This document shows, piece by piece, positions 11,984 to 25,559 of a stretch of 64,000 nt of DNA (its first letter is position 1; every line of letters starts with the position of its first letter). The stretch comes from Gymnogyps californianus (taxonomy: Eukaryota > Chordata > Aves > Accipitriformes > Cathartidae), in contig NC_059471.1 of assembly GCF_018139145.2 (NCBI RefSeq), positions 213,671,494 through 213,735,493 of the forward strand, in the 5' to 3' direction. The notes under the pieces were generated by a model. The model saw nothing but the letters and a program-made list of their open reading frames with translations. It did not search any database and was not told where the DNA came from. The translations under genes were made by a program, and so were the position numbers.

Positions 11984-14900
11984 TTAGGCAATCCTGCTGA
12001 GAAGGGGACGAGGTGGTTTATGTGTTTGGGCTGAAGAGAGTGAAAGAGAGAACTCCTTGGTGGGGAGGCGGACAACCAGGCCTACATCAGATTTCCTACA
12101 TTAAAATAAACTGCCTTTTGACTGCATTGCAACAGTCCTTAAACAGTTGATGTGGTAGTGTGGACAACAGTCGAGTAAGATTCCTAACAGGGATGCTTGG
12201 CCCCAGAGAGTGGGCTCCTCCACGAGGTGCTTCAAGCCATGTCTGAAGTTGGCAGCAGGAACATTGTCACGGCATGCCTTGGGATACCAGCTCCTGATGG
12301 CTCAAAACAGGGTCCTGGCCATGGATGCTGGTTGTGCACCCTACAGAAGAGTTCTCTTCTCTTGAAAACCAGGCATGAGGAGGAGAAGGGAGGTGCACTG
12401 CTGGGTCAAGATGCAATGTGGCCCTATGCTATGTTCTGGGAACAGGGAGATACTGCTGGGTGCCCCAGTGCAAGTATATCTTTAGAACATCTAATTCAAG
12501 CATCTCTAGAGGTGCCACTCTCCTGCCAATTGAAAGTGCCTAGGTAGATTAGGTAGTTGCAATATCACTTCAAACCATCAAAATCCGTACTGATGCAAAA
12601 AGGGTCATCCTCCCTTTGTGAAGGTCCCCTCTCTCTTCCCTCCCCAGTCACTCACTCTGTTAACACTCTGTTGGCCATCCAGCAAGCCAAATCCAGGAAC
12701 CTATCCGGCAGAAGGCAGGCTCTTTGTGTTTAATTGGATTACTCTGTGCTTAGCTACCTAAAGTAGGTGGTGGAAATCTCTCTGCTGCAAAACTAGGATT
12801 CATCTTGATAATGATGAATATGCTGAGACTTGCCAAATGTGAGGTCAATTTTTCTGCCCTTGCCACCTTGTACATTAACATTTGAAATGGAGGAGGGAAG
12901 CTCCCTCCCAAATTCTTTACAAGCATTAGAACACCTTATGGTGGAAGTTTGGACTTTATTTTGTTAGGAAAAGCTGAAATAGAACTAAGCAAAACTCTTG
13001 CTCTAAAAAAAATGTTTTTATATTAACAGTGCTTTATTTCCCTGTGTTTGAAATAGGAACTGTTACTGTGTATTAAATATTACATTTGTTTACAATTCTA
13101 TTTTGCTTTATTGAAACTTCATCTTTTCTCTATGAAAGAACCCAGTTTGGTCAACAAAAAGAATATAAACTTCATAGTAAGAGCTGCCAGCTTCTGAGAT
13201 TTTTAATTTTTTTAATTACAACTTTGGCATTTTCAAAATATACCTGTTACTTGAACCATGTGATTTCATCATAATCTCAGGTTTCTTTCCTCTCTTTCTT
13301 TTTTTTTTCCTTTCTTTTCTGTTCTTCGTCCTTTAACTCCTTAAAACCATGAAAAAAGGGTGAAAATTATAGTACCCCGAATGTCAAAACTCCGTTAGAA
13401 AATATGAAGCTTCCTTTTAGGGAATGTTAAGCATATTGGATAGAGAACATTGTGTCATAAATACGCCTTTTTCATGGTATTTCAGAGGACTCAACAACTG
13501 TATGTTCTGGTAGGTGTAATATAAGAAAGATATTTCAAATTTGTTACATAATTTTGGGGTATTTTTCTTTTAAGCCTAATGTGCAAATATTGAAGGGCCA
13601 GGTTGAAAAGGCCTGTTATATGATTTACTGCAACACTGAGATCACAACTCTTCCCCCACCTCTTTCCCACCCCAGCACATTTTTACAGGACATCAGTTTG
13701 AAGGAACAGGCACTTTCAGCTTCATAAAGTTTCATCAAAGTGACTGGAACCGCAGTTATTTCTTGCGAGGCGATCTTAGCACTGTTATCTTTTTTTTTCT
13801 TCCTTGCTTCTTGCATCTACCCTCAACTACTGCTCTTTAAAAGCTCTTTTTCCTTCCGTGAAAGATGCTGAAGCCCCAGTGTGGAGAGAGAAACAAACTC
13901 TGATGTGCCTTGCGTCTAGGCACAGACATGTCTTCCTAGTTGCCAACCAGGCATGGCAAAGGGCCCAGCTTACCCAGCAGCGCATTAAAAAGCCCTTTCC
14001 AAAACATAAAAATGTCAGTCTCATTTCTTTAGAGCTGAGCTTTTTTTCTCTATTGGAATAAATTTATACAGCACAGAAACCATGCCTCTTACCTTTCCGT
14101 CTAATCCCAACAGGTCTCGGATCCCAGCTCTCTGCTTGCAGCTGCTGTTAGTTTTTCTTCTCTCTCCTCACACTTATGCTCTCATTCACAGTCCATCAGG
14201 TCTGGATTTCAGTCACTGTCCCTTCCACTACAATTAGAAATATGTGGGAAATAAAAAACTCAGGTAACTTAGGGTGTGCAAGAAATAAAAGTGAACTTTC
14301 AATCTAGATGCTGACAAATTCTACTTACCCTGCATTTACTCCTTTATGGCACTGTGATGTTGGACTAAGGATTTCTCCTCTTCATTGGGAAGGTGGGTTG
14401 AGATTGTTCTAAGGTGAAGGTGAAACATGTCTTCTTTGAGGCCAACATGCCCTTAAATGTCTTTACTGACAGCCAGCACACACTCTAACCGCTGTAAAAC
14501 CCCTCTGCAGATATTCCTCCCTTTCTGCCTCCCAAAAAATCCGCATGCACTTCAAGCAGCAGCAGGGCCCACTCTTTACAAAATGGCATAGAAAGGATTG
14601 TTACTGCTCCAAGGACAGTTACAAACTAAAGCTGATGCTTCACCATATGAAAACCTCCAGACCTTGCCTATGTGTAGTTGTAGAGGACATTGAGACCTCA
14701 CATGCATGTATGGTAGTCATGTCTCTTTCTAGTCTTTGGATTGAAGTCCATTGTGGTTCCTCCTGTGCAATCCCCTGGCCATCAGCCAGTTTCAAAACAA
14801 ACATGGGGCATCTTGCTGTTTCCTGCTAGATTATCTATCTCATTTATCTTGAGTTCTACTACAAGAGTGGGCAAAACAATCCCTATATCTGCTTTGCCTA

Positions 14901-16140
14901 ATCACAAGTGCTTGGGTTTTTCAAAGTCACTCAGTGTTCAGATAAGTATGTTCCCATTGATGTCAGAGACAGTCCAATTGCATACGGCAGTGTGAAGACT
15001 GGTGTCCATCTCCATGCAGTCAATCAGGCAGAGAGACTGAAAGGAATTTGTGTTCCCAAATCCCAAACTGTCATCCTAAAATCTTATTCCTAACACTAGG
15101 GGTCACTCAGCCTCACCTCACTTACTTTGGTTTAAGCTGTCCAGACACTTAAGACTACACGTGCCCAGAACTGCTTTTCTCCTGGCAAGACAGGGTAGAA
15201 CCACACCGGCTTGTGTCTAGACAGCTTCACAGTCTGCAATGAGTTGCTCCTCTGCCTAGGTCTCATGAAGAGGCCAGACTGTCAGGCATCACCAGAGCAT
15301 TCCTGACATGAATCAACAGGCTCCAAAGCCCTGGAAGAAGCACTGATGACTACTGCTTTGTGACTGGCAGAGTCACCCCAGCATTTATATCATAACCTTT
15401 AGGCTAGATCACTTGTCTAAGCACTGGAAAACTTAAGTGTTCATTTCCTAATTTAGCTTGTTGCTACTTTCATCTCCTAGGAAATTTGTCTATAGTATCC
15501 AGGCCAGAAGATATTTGGCACAGGAATACTCCACCCTTCCTCCTGATGTTGGGCAACGTCTGCAACAGCGGGGTCAAGCTGCAAGAAAAATCATTACCGT
15601 AGTGCAGGGCTCGTGACATTCACTTGGGAGGAGCATGCTGGGTCTTGCTCCAAGGTCTCTTTCCAATGTCACCTGTGGCATTTTGCACTGATGGCCGTTT
15701 GCTTGAAGACAGAAAGGTTCCAGCATGCATGAAGCAGCTCTTAGGAGTCCTACCTTTTTTTCAGAGTGCTGTAATTATGATGCTGCAGAATTAGGTTCTG
15801 CCTGGTCTGTTCTTCATTTCTGTTTCTCTCTCCAACACTTTTCAAATATTTCCCTCTCTGTCCCTCTGCACAGTCTAACCACACTGCTTCCAGAGGATAG
15901 GAGGTTACTTTCTCACTACTGCCTGTAGTTAGGGCCCTTCTGAAGAAGTGATACACACAATAATTTGAATGACTTCAGAAAGGAAGGGGACACCTTTCCT
16001 TGCATAAGATGGTATGTATACCTAGCTTGGGCATCTTTAATGTAGACTTCTGCATCTGAGCTAGTTTCCCTAGATTCCATTGATAAGCAATGGAGTCAAC
16101 TGGTTTACTCTTGCAGCTACTTGAGGATGTGAAAAATTAT
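11984..16140. other. Non-coding stretch, no gene recognised
   Basis: Mixed-composition sequence with a pyrimidine-rich stretch at about 13279-13330 (cttttttttttcctttcttt). The reading frame 12197-12547 (plus, 116 codons) has no recognisable domain. Nothing else stands out. Confidence 0.55.
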
Positions 16141-16149
16141 GCCCAAATA

Positions 16150-16184
16150 CTGCCTTTATTTTCTCAACTTGACAATAAAGGCAG
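16150..16184. repeat. 11-bp stem hairpin
   Basis: CTGCCTTTATT (16150-16160) pairs perfectly with AATAAAGGCAG (16174-16184) across a 13-base spacer. No other feature explains it. It could be a relic of a small palindromic element or chance. Confidence 0.75.
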
Positions 16185-16890
16185 CTGAGGGAGACTAGCT
16201 GAGCTGTGGATGTGAGCACTACTGATATTTAAAGCTATGTGCTGTGCATCTCACCCTTCACCCTTTGTGGGATCCTATTTTATAGCACTATTTGAGATGA
16301 CCTAACATAATCAATCCAGGTACCTCTGAACTGAGAAAAAATTGGATTCAAGAAGAGATCAAACTCTGTACTCTGGTGTAATTTCTAGTCTTTAAATATA
16401 TTTTCTCATTTTCTTCTAGCAAGTCTAGTCAATAGATACCACTCTCGCTGTTTCTGCCAATGAGAGACTAAGACGTGATTATGATTGATGATTCTCTTCC
16501 CCCAAGAAGTGGTATTGCATCTACTAAATTCCTGCTCAGAGAAGGACAGAGCTCGTAACAGGCTGAAGGTTTCTGAGCTGAGCGATACCTCTTAAGGAAT
16601 GCTGACGCACGCTACACTAATTCACAAGAATGTGAAAGCAATCTCCGGAACATGACAATTCAGTGACTGGCTGCAGTTAGCAAGTGATTGGGAACATGAT
16701 CTAAAACTCCAGCCTCCCATTTATCTCAGGCTAACTGTTGACAAAACAGTTTTCAGACTTTATGAAATGCAGGCACGTTGCATAGGCATTTAGGCAGGAA
16801 TTTCTTGGCTTTAGCCCCTGGACAACCTTGTACTTAAATAGTTAAAGCAAGCTGGTCAGAGAAGCAAATAGCATTCATTGTTTTTGGCCA

Positions 16891-16913
16891 TGTATGTGTG
16901 TGTGTGTGTGTGT
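16891..16913 (+). repeat. (TG)n microsatellite
   Basis: About nine to ten TG units preceded by tgta and followed by tatagaga. A simple dinucleotide microsatellite, likely length-polymorphic. Confidence 0.9.
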
Positions 16914-17644
16914 ATAGAGAAAAAGATATATATTTTTTTAATCTGATATAGCCTTATGTCAGTTTAGCTACATATGCTACAGTTTGGAGTTTCTAGCGAC
17001 ATTGCCTTTCACCCAAGGCTACCCTGCTAACAACACGGGTTGCATGGCCATGATGCGTTATAAAATGTTCTCTGGAAAAGTTAACACTACTCTGGTAAAG
17101 CATCTCACGGTATTTGTGATCTGATAAGCAAAGGTGAAACTGCTGGCCTGAGGAAGGAGAAGGTCAAGTGCCTCACAGCATCCCTCATAAAGGGCTCGCT
17201 GTAGGTCATGCATGCTGCTGCCTCCTGGCACACCCATGCTGAGGCTGCAGCTGAGCAGGAGGTTAAACCATGGGATCCTGCAGCCAGACCGCTTGTTCAT
17301 CTTCTGGTTTACCGGCATTTAGGCAAGTCATTACTTGACAAGCTGCTTTTTCAGCAGTGCTCAAGGTCAGATTTTTCGGCCTCGGAGCTGGGGCTATGTT
17401 TTTAAGACTGCTCCATACTTGTAGTTCACCCAGCATTTAAAAAAGGTGGTCTCTGCCTTATTTTACTCCCATGTAAAACAGAGTGAAGAATCCCCACCTC
17501 CAGGTTAAATATGGAGGGAAAGATCTAATTTTGAAAGGGAGAATACTACAGACCAGTCCTTTCTAACCAGAAAACATTTACCATCATATCTTTCATTCTC
17601 AGAAATCTACCAAGACTTTTTTTTTATGGTAATAGCAGCAATTT

Positions 17645-17663
17645 AAAAAAAAAAAAAAAAAAA
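17645..17663 (+). repeat. (A)19 tract
   Basis: An uninterrupted run of 19 A. No identifiable retroposon body precedes it. Confidence 0.9.
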
Positions 17664-18937
17664 GATGTCAGGAAATAAAACTAATTCTGGATCATAAAAC
17701 TTCTTCCACATGTACATTTGCACACAGTAAATCTAGCAGAATTATTTTGGCACAGGTCTTGAGACACAGTCACTTCAATCAAATGGAGGACTATAATCAC
17801 ATATTAAACTGCTCTCTTCACTTTTTTTGACCCATAGGATCTCTCTCCATATCATCCTTGGGTTTTCTTTCTCCACCTTCTCCCTTCTTCCAGTTTCCCA
17901 TGTTTTGGCAGAATAGCCCAAGGGCTGTTCTAACCAATACTGGGTTGCTATTCCTACTTGCACAGGGAAGGAGTCAATCCTGTAGAGGTTCGTCATACAA
18001 AATTAAAATGAAAGCTTTGTGTTAATCGTTTCCTTCATGACCGGACCTTAGCTCCACTGGGGATATTCGTATTTTCCACTCAAAGATGTAAAGTAGTTTT
18101 GAAGTTTGGACCTTTAAGAGCAGTTGAGCATCTGATCTGATAGACAGAAGAGCTGGAGCCCAAGAACCCTCAAATTCAACTTGAATTTAGCTGTTAGCAA
18201 TTTCCAATTAATTCCCTGGCTTGAGTTGGCCGACTTCTCTGATTAAACAAAATAAAACTCTCTAAAGTTAGAAGAACATTTTATATTGAGCTAAATGGTA
18301 AATCTACCCATCAACACTGATTCTGATGACAATAAAAACACTTAAAAGTCAAAGGTTCCAAGCAAAACTTATTGAAAACTCATGTTTTCAACATAATTAT
18401 GAGTAAGTATTTCCACAGAAAGCAAGAATGCAAAGTACAATCTAAACTGAGTCATTCACTTAATAACTTTCTTTGCATAGACTCTTATTCCAAATATCAG
18501 CAACTATTGACATTTCGTTATGCAGCAAATGCCTAGTTTTGAATAGAGATGTTGAGTGTGAGCGCTACTTATTGATACTGGCGCACACACTGCTTGGGTT
18601 AAGTTCTCAGGGATGGAATAGACACACAAAAATGGGATGAGAGGAAGAGATCAAACTCTGATCTTTGCAGAACATTGGACCGGTAGATTGCCTGTAGTAA
18701 CAATGACACGAAACCTGTCATTCAAATACTACTTTGGGAGGCTCCTGTCTCAAAGGAAACTTTCCTGAACAAATGGCAGAAAATCAGTTAGCTTCCTGGG
18801 ATGTGAATGCCAAAGCAGTGATGTTTACTCTTTGAAGGACAAGGTTCAAAGTTGACTTCATTTTTCAGGTGAGGCTGACCATTAGCTCAGCCAGTGGCAC
18901 AACAGGCAGTCCTATACGCAACCTTTTGAATGGTCAG
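17664..18937. other. Non-coding stretch, no gene recognised
   Basis: AT-rich single-copy-looking sequence. The segment around 18121-18240 has weak resemblance to MIR words (agagctggagcccaag) but not enough to annotate. Confidence 0.5.
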
Positions 18938-19060
18938 AGGATAATTCAGCTGGAAGTAATCTAGTCCAACATCCTGGTCAAAGCAGGGCCAGCTATGACC
19001 GAGTGCTGTGCTATTTCCAAGTTCTGATAGTAGAGAAATCGCCATACCTTTTCACTATGA
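18938..19060 (-). mobile_element. CR1 LINE 3' fragment
   Basis: The words ATCTAGTCCAAC (18959-18970), TGGTCAAAGCAGGGCCAGCT (starting at 18975) and the following diverged stretch match, in order, the reverse complement of the avian CR1 3' region (gatcatctagtccaacccccctg.tcaaagcagggtcagctag). The insertion is therefore on the minus strand. It is heavily diverged and 5'-truncated, as is usual for CR1. The terminal 8-bp microsatellite of CR1 is not visible, so the 3' end may be eroded. No reverse-transcriptase frame remains. Confidence 0.75.
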
Positions 19061-21180
19061 TCTTTCCTATTTTTTCAGTGCTGACCTTCAGGTTCATGCC
19101 AAATCGTGAACTGCACAGGAACAGTATTCGCTTAAGCAAATGACATTAACAACTTGGTGCCAAAACCTGACACGTTGAGCAACTCTTTGCAAATTCTGCT
19201 GATGCTAATCAGTTTTGAAGATCCTTCACAAATCTTCAACCCTCTGAAAAGTTGGTTTTAGTCTCGCAAGCAACATCTACAAGAACAAACTCTTATTTCA
19301 CGTCCTGTTTCTCTGTGATTCTTAATGCATCCAAAGGTTTCCTTTCCACTCCAACGTAATAGCTGCTCAAATAGTGAGACTCTGTGACCCTCAGGAGTGG
19401 CTCGTCACAGAAATCCAAGGGTTTGACCAAGTCTAAAATCTTAAAAATCTTTAGGTATCAAAGTTCCTGTTTTACATCTTCAGATCTTAGGTTTACCCTT
19501 GATCAATGATATATAGAAGGGTGGCACTACAAAAATCTCAAAGACCTTCAGAAATGCTGATGGTCATTCTCATTAAAGGCATGCTCATCCACTGGGACAT
19601 ACCACCAAAAAGGGACAGATTTACTGAAAGAGTTCACAGTAGCATAGGACACCCTGTAACAAGTACTAAGGACAAGTAATAAGGACAGACGTTTTTATAT
19701 AAACAAAACTATCACCGTGACCATGAAGTTAGAAACTCGCTTGAGGTTTTCTCTCTCTTTTTGCTAGAGAAGTGAATCCTTGGAAGCTCAGTTTCACCTG
19801 GTCTATATCTTAAATCATGGCCTCCTATACAGTAGCCACATCAAGATGAAATCAGAGTCTGGTTATGCTACAAAGTGCTATACACCAAAAACATCCCTTG
19901 CACAAGGGAGCTTGCTGTCCAAATAGGAGCTTACAGTGCAAACAGGCAAGTCTAATAATTAAAGAACAGGACAGAAAACAGAGTAAAAATTTTCTGTTCC
20001 ATATGCCTTGTCCTAAAACTAGAACCCCTGAGCGTACCAGACCCCACATTACATCACCAACTATAAAAGCAACCTCAGTTTATTTTTTCTTTTTTTCAGC
20101 AAAGTGTTTTGTTTTGTTTTGTTTTCCAAATTATGTGCACTGCCACCTGTACTCTCCTTCAATGGCTGAATGAGCTTGTAGGCTGAGCAATTTCTAGCTC
20201 ACTTTGATTTTTTTAAAGAAACCTCATATGTACTCAATACGAGTTGGTTATTTTCTTTCCCTTCTCATTTTTTGTCAACAGAAGTGTAATTCAGAGGGTC
20301 TGGTTTGTTATTTTGTGCAGTATTCTGAAACCTTTAAGCAGCCTGCATGTTATCAACTACTCAATAATTCTCCCCCGGTTTTTTCCCCTGCTAACAGGTT
20401 ATCATCTTGCCATGCTCTGTGCTTTAGATTCAGTCATCACTGGCGCGCAAGGAAAGCCTGCAGCAACCAAGCAGGGCATTCCTTCAATCTGTATTTAACA
20501 GTTAATTGCAAACCTGTTCCTTGAAGTACTGCCACAATTCCTTGCTTCACTGCAAAGTCTTTGATATCAACCTACTGCTTTTGGAAAGATTACAACTTGT
20601 GCACTCGGCTACTCTGGTCAGATGTGCACCAGAACATCAAGTATGAAAGTAAAATTGCTTTCTGCGCTGCGTGTGAACCCAACAAACCTCTCAATTGCTG
20701 TGTTAGATATGCTTCAAACCAGTGCGAACCTGCAGGGGAGATGCTTTGGGAGAATGGAAATTTCCAACAAGGAAGCTGACTTTCTGGGTGGGAGGGGAGG
20801 GATGAAATGCAGAGGGGACCGACCCATAATACGGGGTACACTCACATGCTTTGACACTCACATCATATAAAGATCTGTCCTCATCCCAGTATCTTAGCAT
20901 CAAATATTGTTCTCATTTCCAGTAATGTAAATCCAGAACGGCACCCATTCAACAGGATTTTAATCAAGATTTATGACTTCTCTTAAGAAAGAGACATGAC
21001 ACACATTGAACAGGAACTTAAAATGACACTTTCCACGTAAGTAGCTCAAACTAATAACCTGTCAATAGTGAGTTAAACCCAGCGCACAGAGAGCACACAG
21101 AACAAAAAGCTATCCATCACTTACACACAGGAGCAGATGTGTGGAAGGATATGAAGGCTCACATGACTTGCTATATCATG
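19061..21180. other. Non-coding stretch, (TTTTG)n at 20105-20125
   Basis: It contains a short GTTTT/TTTTG pentanucleotide repeat at 20105-20125. Overlapping reading frames at 20204-20903 on both strands are of chance type. No gene or RNA feature is recognised. Confidence 0.55.
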
Positions 21181-21310
21181 TTAATATTTGGAGTCCACTA
21201 AACGGGCTCAAAATTATTTATCTTTTGTATAGTCACATTTGTGTAATTTCAATGTCCTCAATACCTCTAGTACTTCAGTAATATTTTAGTGGAGTCCATG
21301 TCAATATTAA
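21181..21310. repeat. Split inverted repeat, possible MITE or hairpin relic
   Basis: TTTGGAGTCCACTAAA (21187-21202) and TTTAGTGGAGTCCA (21285-21298) are inverted copies with one mismatch. Beyond a 4-base interruption, TTAATATT (21181-21188) pairs with AATATTAA (21303-21310). The arms flank about 82 bases of AT-rich sequence. This is the shape of a small foldback element. I do not recognise a named family, and no clean target-site duplication is seen. Confidence 0.6.
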
Positions 21311-24029
21311 TGCATTGCCACAAATGTATGTATAGGCTGACATTAGAGAGTCGTGCATAAATGCATAAACTAACTAGGTATTGATTTGCTCCTTCTTTTG
21401 TGGAAAAGGAGTTTAAGCAGAGTGGGGTCAGGAAATGCTGACTGTATTGGAAGTTTTGAGATATCTTTGGCTCCAGGCAGTCTTACCTTATACCTGGATA
21501 TGGTCCAGGATTTGCATTGGCTGTGGATGAAGATGTCAGTCCATGCTGATTTTTTTTTCAGTCATCTATAATTTTGAATATCATTTGAGTAGGAGGATCT
21601 CCTTATAATTTTGCAACTTTTCCATGTTCTCATGTGGGTGTTGTTGCACCACTTTTTGTGCAGACTGGGAAATTATTTATCCATCCACACAGTTCACCTC
21701 CTGCTCAACGTGTGCCTATACAATAGAGTTCATTAAATTTTTTATTCTAGGCTAGACATGCAAGATCCAGCTTCAGTCTGGAAACCATGATTATCATAGT
21801 TCTCCACTGCCAATAGACCCTGTTCTGCCCTGTACACATAATCATCATCTATGGGGTATATTGGCAGGGTTAGGGAAAAGCCATGGACTTGGGAGCTGTC
21901 AGTGAGTTGATGGGCTTGTCAAACAACTTTTTTGCCTCCATCTAACTGAGATCAGGGATTACATGAAGGCATTCTGGTCTGAGGTTCAGAACAGGAAGGG
22001 CAGGAAAAATTCTTGCAGATTGTAGAAGAAGCAACTAGAAAGACTATCCTCATATATCTACACTAGAAGAACAAACGGCAGATCAAAATGATCAACAACA
22101 GTCATATTTTAAAAATTTTAAGCACTGAAGAGGCTGCTACAATCATCTTGCATGAGTGTCTGCAGTAGAGAGCCTAAAGAACTTAACTAAGGAGTGGATA
22201 TTTTTGGTTTGGACCCTGAACCCAAAATTATTCTGTAGTCATCAACACTTTCCAATTTGTCTACACCCTGGTTTAGATATGAATACCAGAATTGCACATA
22301 TTATTTCAGTATCAATCTTAGTGATGTCATGTATCTGAATAGCATCACCTTCTACTCATACCTAATCTGCAGAGTCTACATGCCAGGATTGTATCCTGCA
22401 CTTTAGCAACTTACACAGAAAATGGTCTTATGCAGAAAATAATCTTCATATTGTTTGGAGGTCTTTTCTAAATCACTATTTTCCAGAATGTCTATGGATT
22501 GTGTTTATGCATATTTGTGAATGCAGTGTGTACATATACATCTCTTGAACCTCATATCTATGGTTCCTCGGTTCCAGATATAAACGTTTTACCTACCTAT
22601 ATTTCTTACCTACATGTCTGTTAATGATGATTTCTTCTTACATCTAAGGACCCTTTTCTGAGATGTTTAAACATGACTAAGTAATTGTGTTATCAAAGTC
22701 TTGTGAAAAAGCTCTGGGTAATAAACCTGTACACTTCCTGTAATTCTCCCGATAGCAGCTTACATCACTTGAAGAATTGACTCAGGTTTCTTTCCTCATA
22801 CAAGTGAATTATTTATTTAAAGACATAGGATTCCAACAGCTGCTTTAGTAAAATGAAGCTGAGCTCCACAAACAGTGTTTCAAATACAGTTGAGTAATTT
22901 TTTGCTGTATTTGGGGCTATATTTACATGACTAGTGGTACTTGCTGCAGTGCAAGCAAAGGATAATATTTCTTCTTTGCTTCTTATTCTCATGTATGAAA
23001 CCACAAATTGGAGGAACACCAAAGAATGTTTTCATAGGGTTGCATGCACATTAATCATTTTAGAGACTTCAAACAATTGCATATACGAAGTTATAAAACT
23101 GAGAATAGAAAGACCTGAACTAAAATCTTGGAACTGAGCAACTTGAAGTGTTGAGAGTATGTTAAATCAAAAACTGGATCCAGATCTGAAATTTTCAAAT
23201 GGCATCAGTCTGGCTTCCCAGCAACCATAACCTAAAGCCCAGTCACAAGTTAAGCCTGAATTTAGGGAAGTTCAAATACCACTTTTAAATCTGGGGGTTT
23301 GGCTCATTTCTAAAATACATAAATACCAAGATGGATACTACAGGTTAAGGAATTTTGCCTTTGACTTCAAAAGGAGCAGGTTTGTTACCAGCACACCTTT
23401 GTTGTTGGCAGTATTACCGACAACATCTATTGAAACCAACATATCAGTTATGGGTTTGGAAGTTCAACTTAAAATCATATAGTCTTGGGTTTGCCTTCTG
23501 TCTCAGGATGTAAAAAGAAAAAGGTCTCTTCCATTACTCCTCACAGAAGAATGGTTTGTTTCTGCAGAACAACTGACTTTCCAATTTTCCACATCAGGAC
23601 CTTATTCTCTTTACTGCCGAGTTTACCATACAAAGTCACAAACATATTCATTTCTCTTTTGCTAGCAATTAGTTCTTCAATACACAGGCAGATGTTACTC
23701 TTTAGCTGTAGCCTAAATATATGAGCTCCTATTTGCCATAAGATGTAATAGATCATGTTCCACATACAGTTTTCAAACGACTTCAAGCCTTAATCATAAT
23801 AAAGACTCAAGAGTTAACGTTCCTTTCATCTACAGATTATTACTGAACATTTCTAATAATCTAGTTAAGTTGTATGAAAAGCACAGAAAGAGACATGAAA
23901 CAGATTTCTCTTCTCATTTTCTTCAATACCAAGGGAAAGAAAAAGACAAATCCAACAACAACAAAATTCTTCTTTCCCTTCTTGCTTTAACAAAGTGAGT
24001 GATTTTCTTTAAAAGAAAACAGGCTGCAA
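21311..24029. other. Non-coding stretch, no gene recognised
   Basis: AT-rich sequence with short chance reading frames (for example 23485-23786 on both strands). No domain, RNA or repeat signature identified. Confidence 0.55.
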
Positions 24030-24330
24030 GCAGCTAGGAAAGCTATTAAATGTTGCTTTTGTTTTCTGTGTCACCTGTGAAATACCACACAGAGATTTTA
24101 ATCTGTTTCAGTGTTTTTTCCCTAAATTCATTCATTTGCACGGAACTACAATTCCTTTGATCCAAAGAAAGAAATCTACTGCCACAGTTTACTTTTTTTA
24201 AGGTTCATTATATGCCTTTAACTAATAAACTGTACATTTAAAAGGTATGGCTTCATTGACAGGCTGGTGATATGCCTTGGTAATTGCATTATACCAGTCA
24301 ATAATTACCATTGCCAATGACACCTTCACA
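24030..24330. promoter_or_regulatory. Candidate conserved non-coding element
   Basis: The stretch has high sequence complexity with clustered words typical of developmental enhancers. These are an E-box in TCACCTGTGA (24071-24080), a TCF-like CTTTGATC word near 24153-24160, and GGTAATT (24279-24285) facing AATTACC (24303-24309), paired homeodomain-type sites in inverted orientation. This is inference from composition only. No alignment was possible. Confidence 0.3.
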
Positions 24331-25352
24331 ACCTACCCCAAGGACAGGTAGGGGAGAAAAAAAGCAAAATGTGAGCCAAGGGAAAGGAGGAGAGAGGGGT
24401 GAAAAGTGATTCCCAGCCAGGTGGGAGTTTGTGCAAGAGCTTTTTCTAAGCTAAAACTGCAACAGTATTTGTCCCTCCTGCAGTTCTCATTTTAGATTAA
24501 GTGGCATGGCCCAACAGGCTGGATATTGACTCACGAACCGAGAAACCGTTCCTTGAGTTGGGACACGTGGGTTCATGAGAAATGTAGTTACGGCAAAAAA
24601 CTCATGAAGAAATGCTGGACATAACTCATCTAAGCTACAATTTCTCTAACTTTGCAAGAGCATAGCTGGAAGCAACTGAAAGCCAGTGTGACACAAATAC
24701 ATTTCAACATTTCTGACTGAGGCATTCATGAGATTCTTTTCCTTTCCCCAAAAATGTGACATTTTGTCCCAAACCAGACTGAAAATAAATGTTGACGGAG
24801 TGGAAATTTCTCTGTGTGGAAATTCCAACTTTGGTTCTGATAATCCATATTTGGCCAGAACCACCAGACATTTCTTAGCTATTTATCGTTGTTTATATTC
24901 AAGATGCCCTTTCCAAACAGACATGAAAATATTTGGTCTCTGCTATTTAGGTCTTGTGTCATGTTATAACTTAAATACTTAGTTCATTTAAACTGTTCAC
25001 ATACGTAAAAATTATACCGATGTTTAGAAAATAGAAGTGTTTGTCCTCATCTTCACTGAACGTACAGAAAGCCATGATTTATTTCATTTTATTCAAAATT
25101 TTCTGAGGAAGAGGAGAGAGAAATTGAGATAGATACCATCCTCAAGAAAGGTTTAACTGGGAAAATTTCTCAGAGCTCTGAAAAAGACCTGAAAGGAAGC
25201 AAGACTGAGGATGTGACTGGTAGGTCACAACTGATTAACTTCTGCAAAAGAAGGGGAAAAAAAATAGGGAACGGATTGTTCATTCTTCTTCAAATCAGCT
25301 TAACTATGTCATTTGGACTCCAGCAAGTCTGACACGTGGGAATCTGAGTGTT

Positions 25353-25369
25353 AAAAAAAAAAAAAAAAA
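25353..25369 (+). repeat. (A)17 tract
   Basis: A homopolymer of 17 A, ending in gaaagagtg just before the MIR-like remnant at 25390. Confidence 0.9.
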
Positions 25370-25389
25370 GAAAGAGTGAAGCTTATTTC

Positions 25390-25490
25390 ATTTTGCTTCG
25401 CTTTCCCTGTTTGTAAAATGGGCAAAATACAGCTGGTGTGCTGCACAGAGTGTGTAGAAAACTTTTGAGAATAAAAAGCAGTTATTACTT
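25390..25490 (+). mobile_element. MIR-like SINE remnant, 3' half
   Basis: CTTTCCCTGTTTGTAAAATG (starting at 25401) corresponds to the MIR core word (cagtttccccatctgtaaaatgggg) and is followed by gggcaaaatac and a diverged stretch in the same order as the MIR 3' half. The tRNA head is not visible. Old and diverged. Confidence 0.55.
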
Positions 25491-25559
25491 TTTCTCTATA
25501 TGGCTGTAAGAGCTGTCATTCAAAGATCTTGGGATGCTTTTCAAGTGTCTGACTAAACC

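Noticed and set aside
12197..12547. 116-codon plus-strand frame considered as a small gene
   Set aside because: No domain, no splice or poly(A) signals, and no recognisable similarity.
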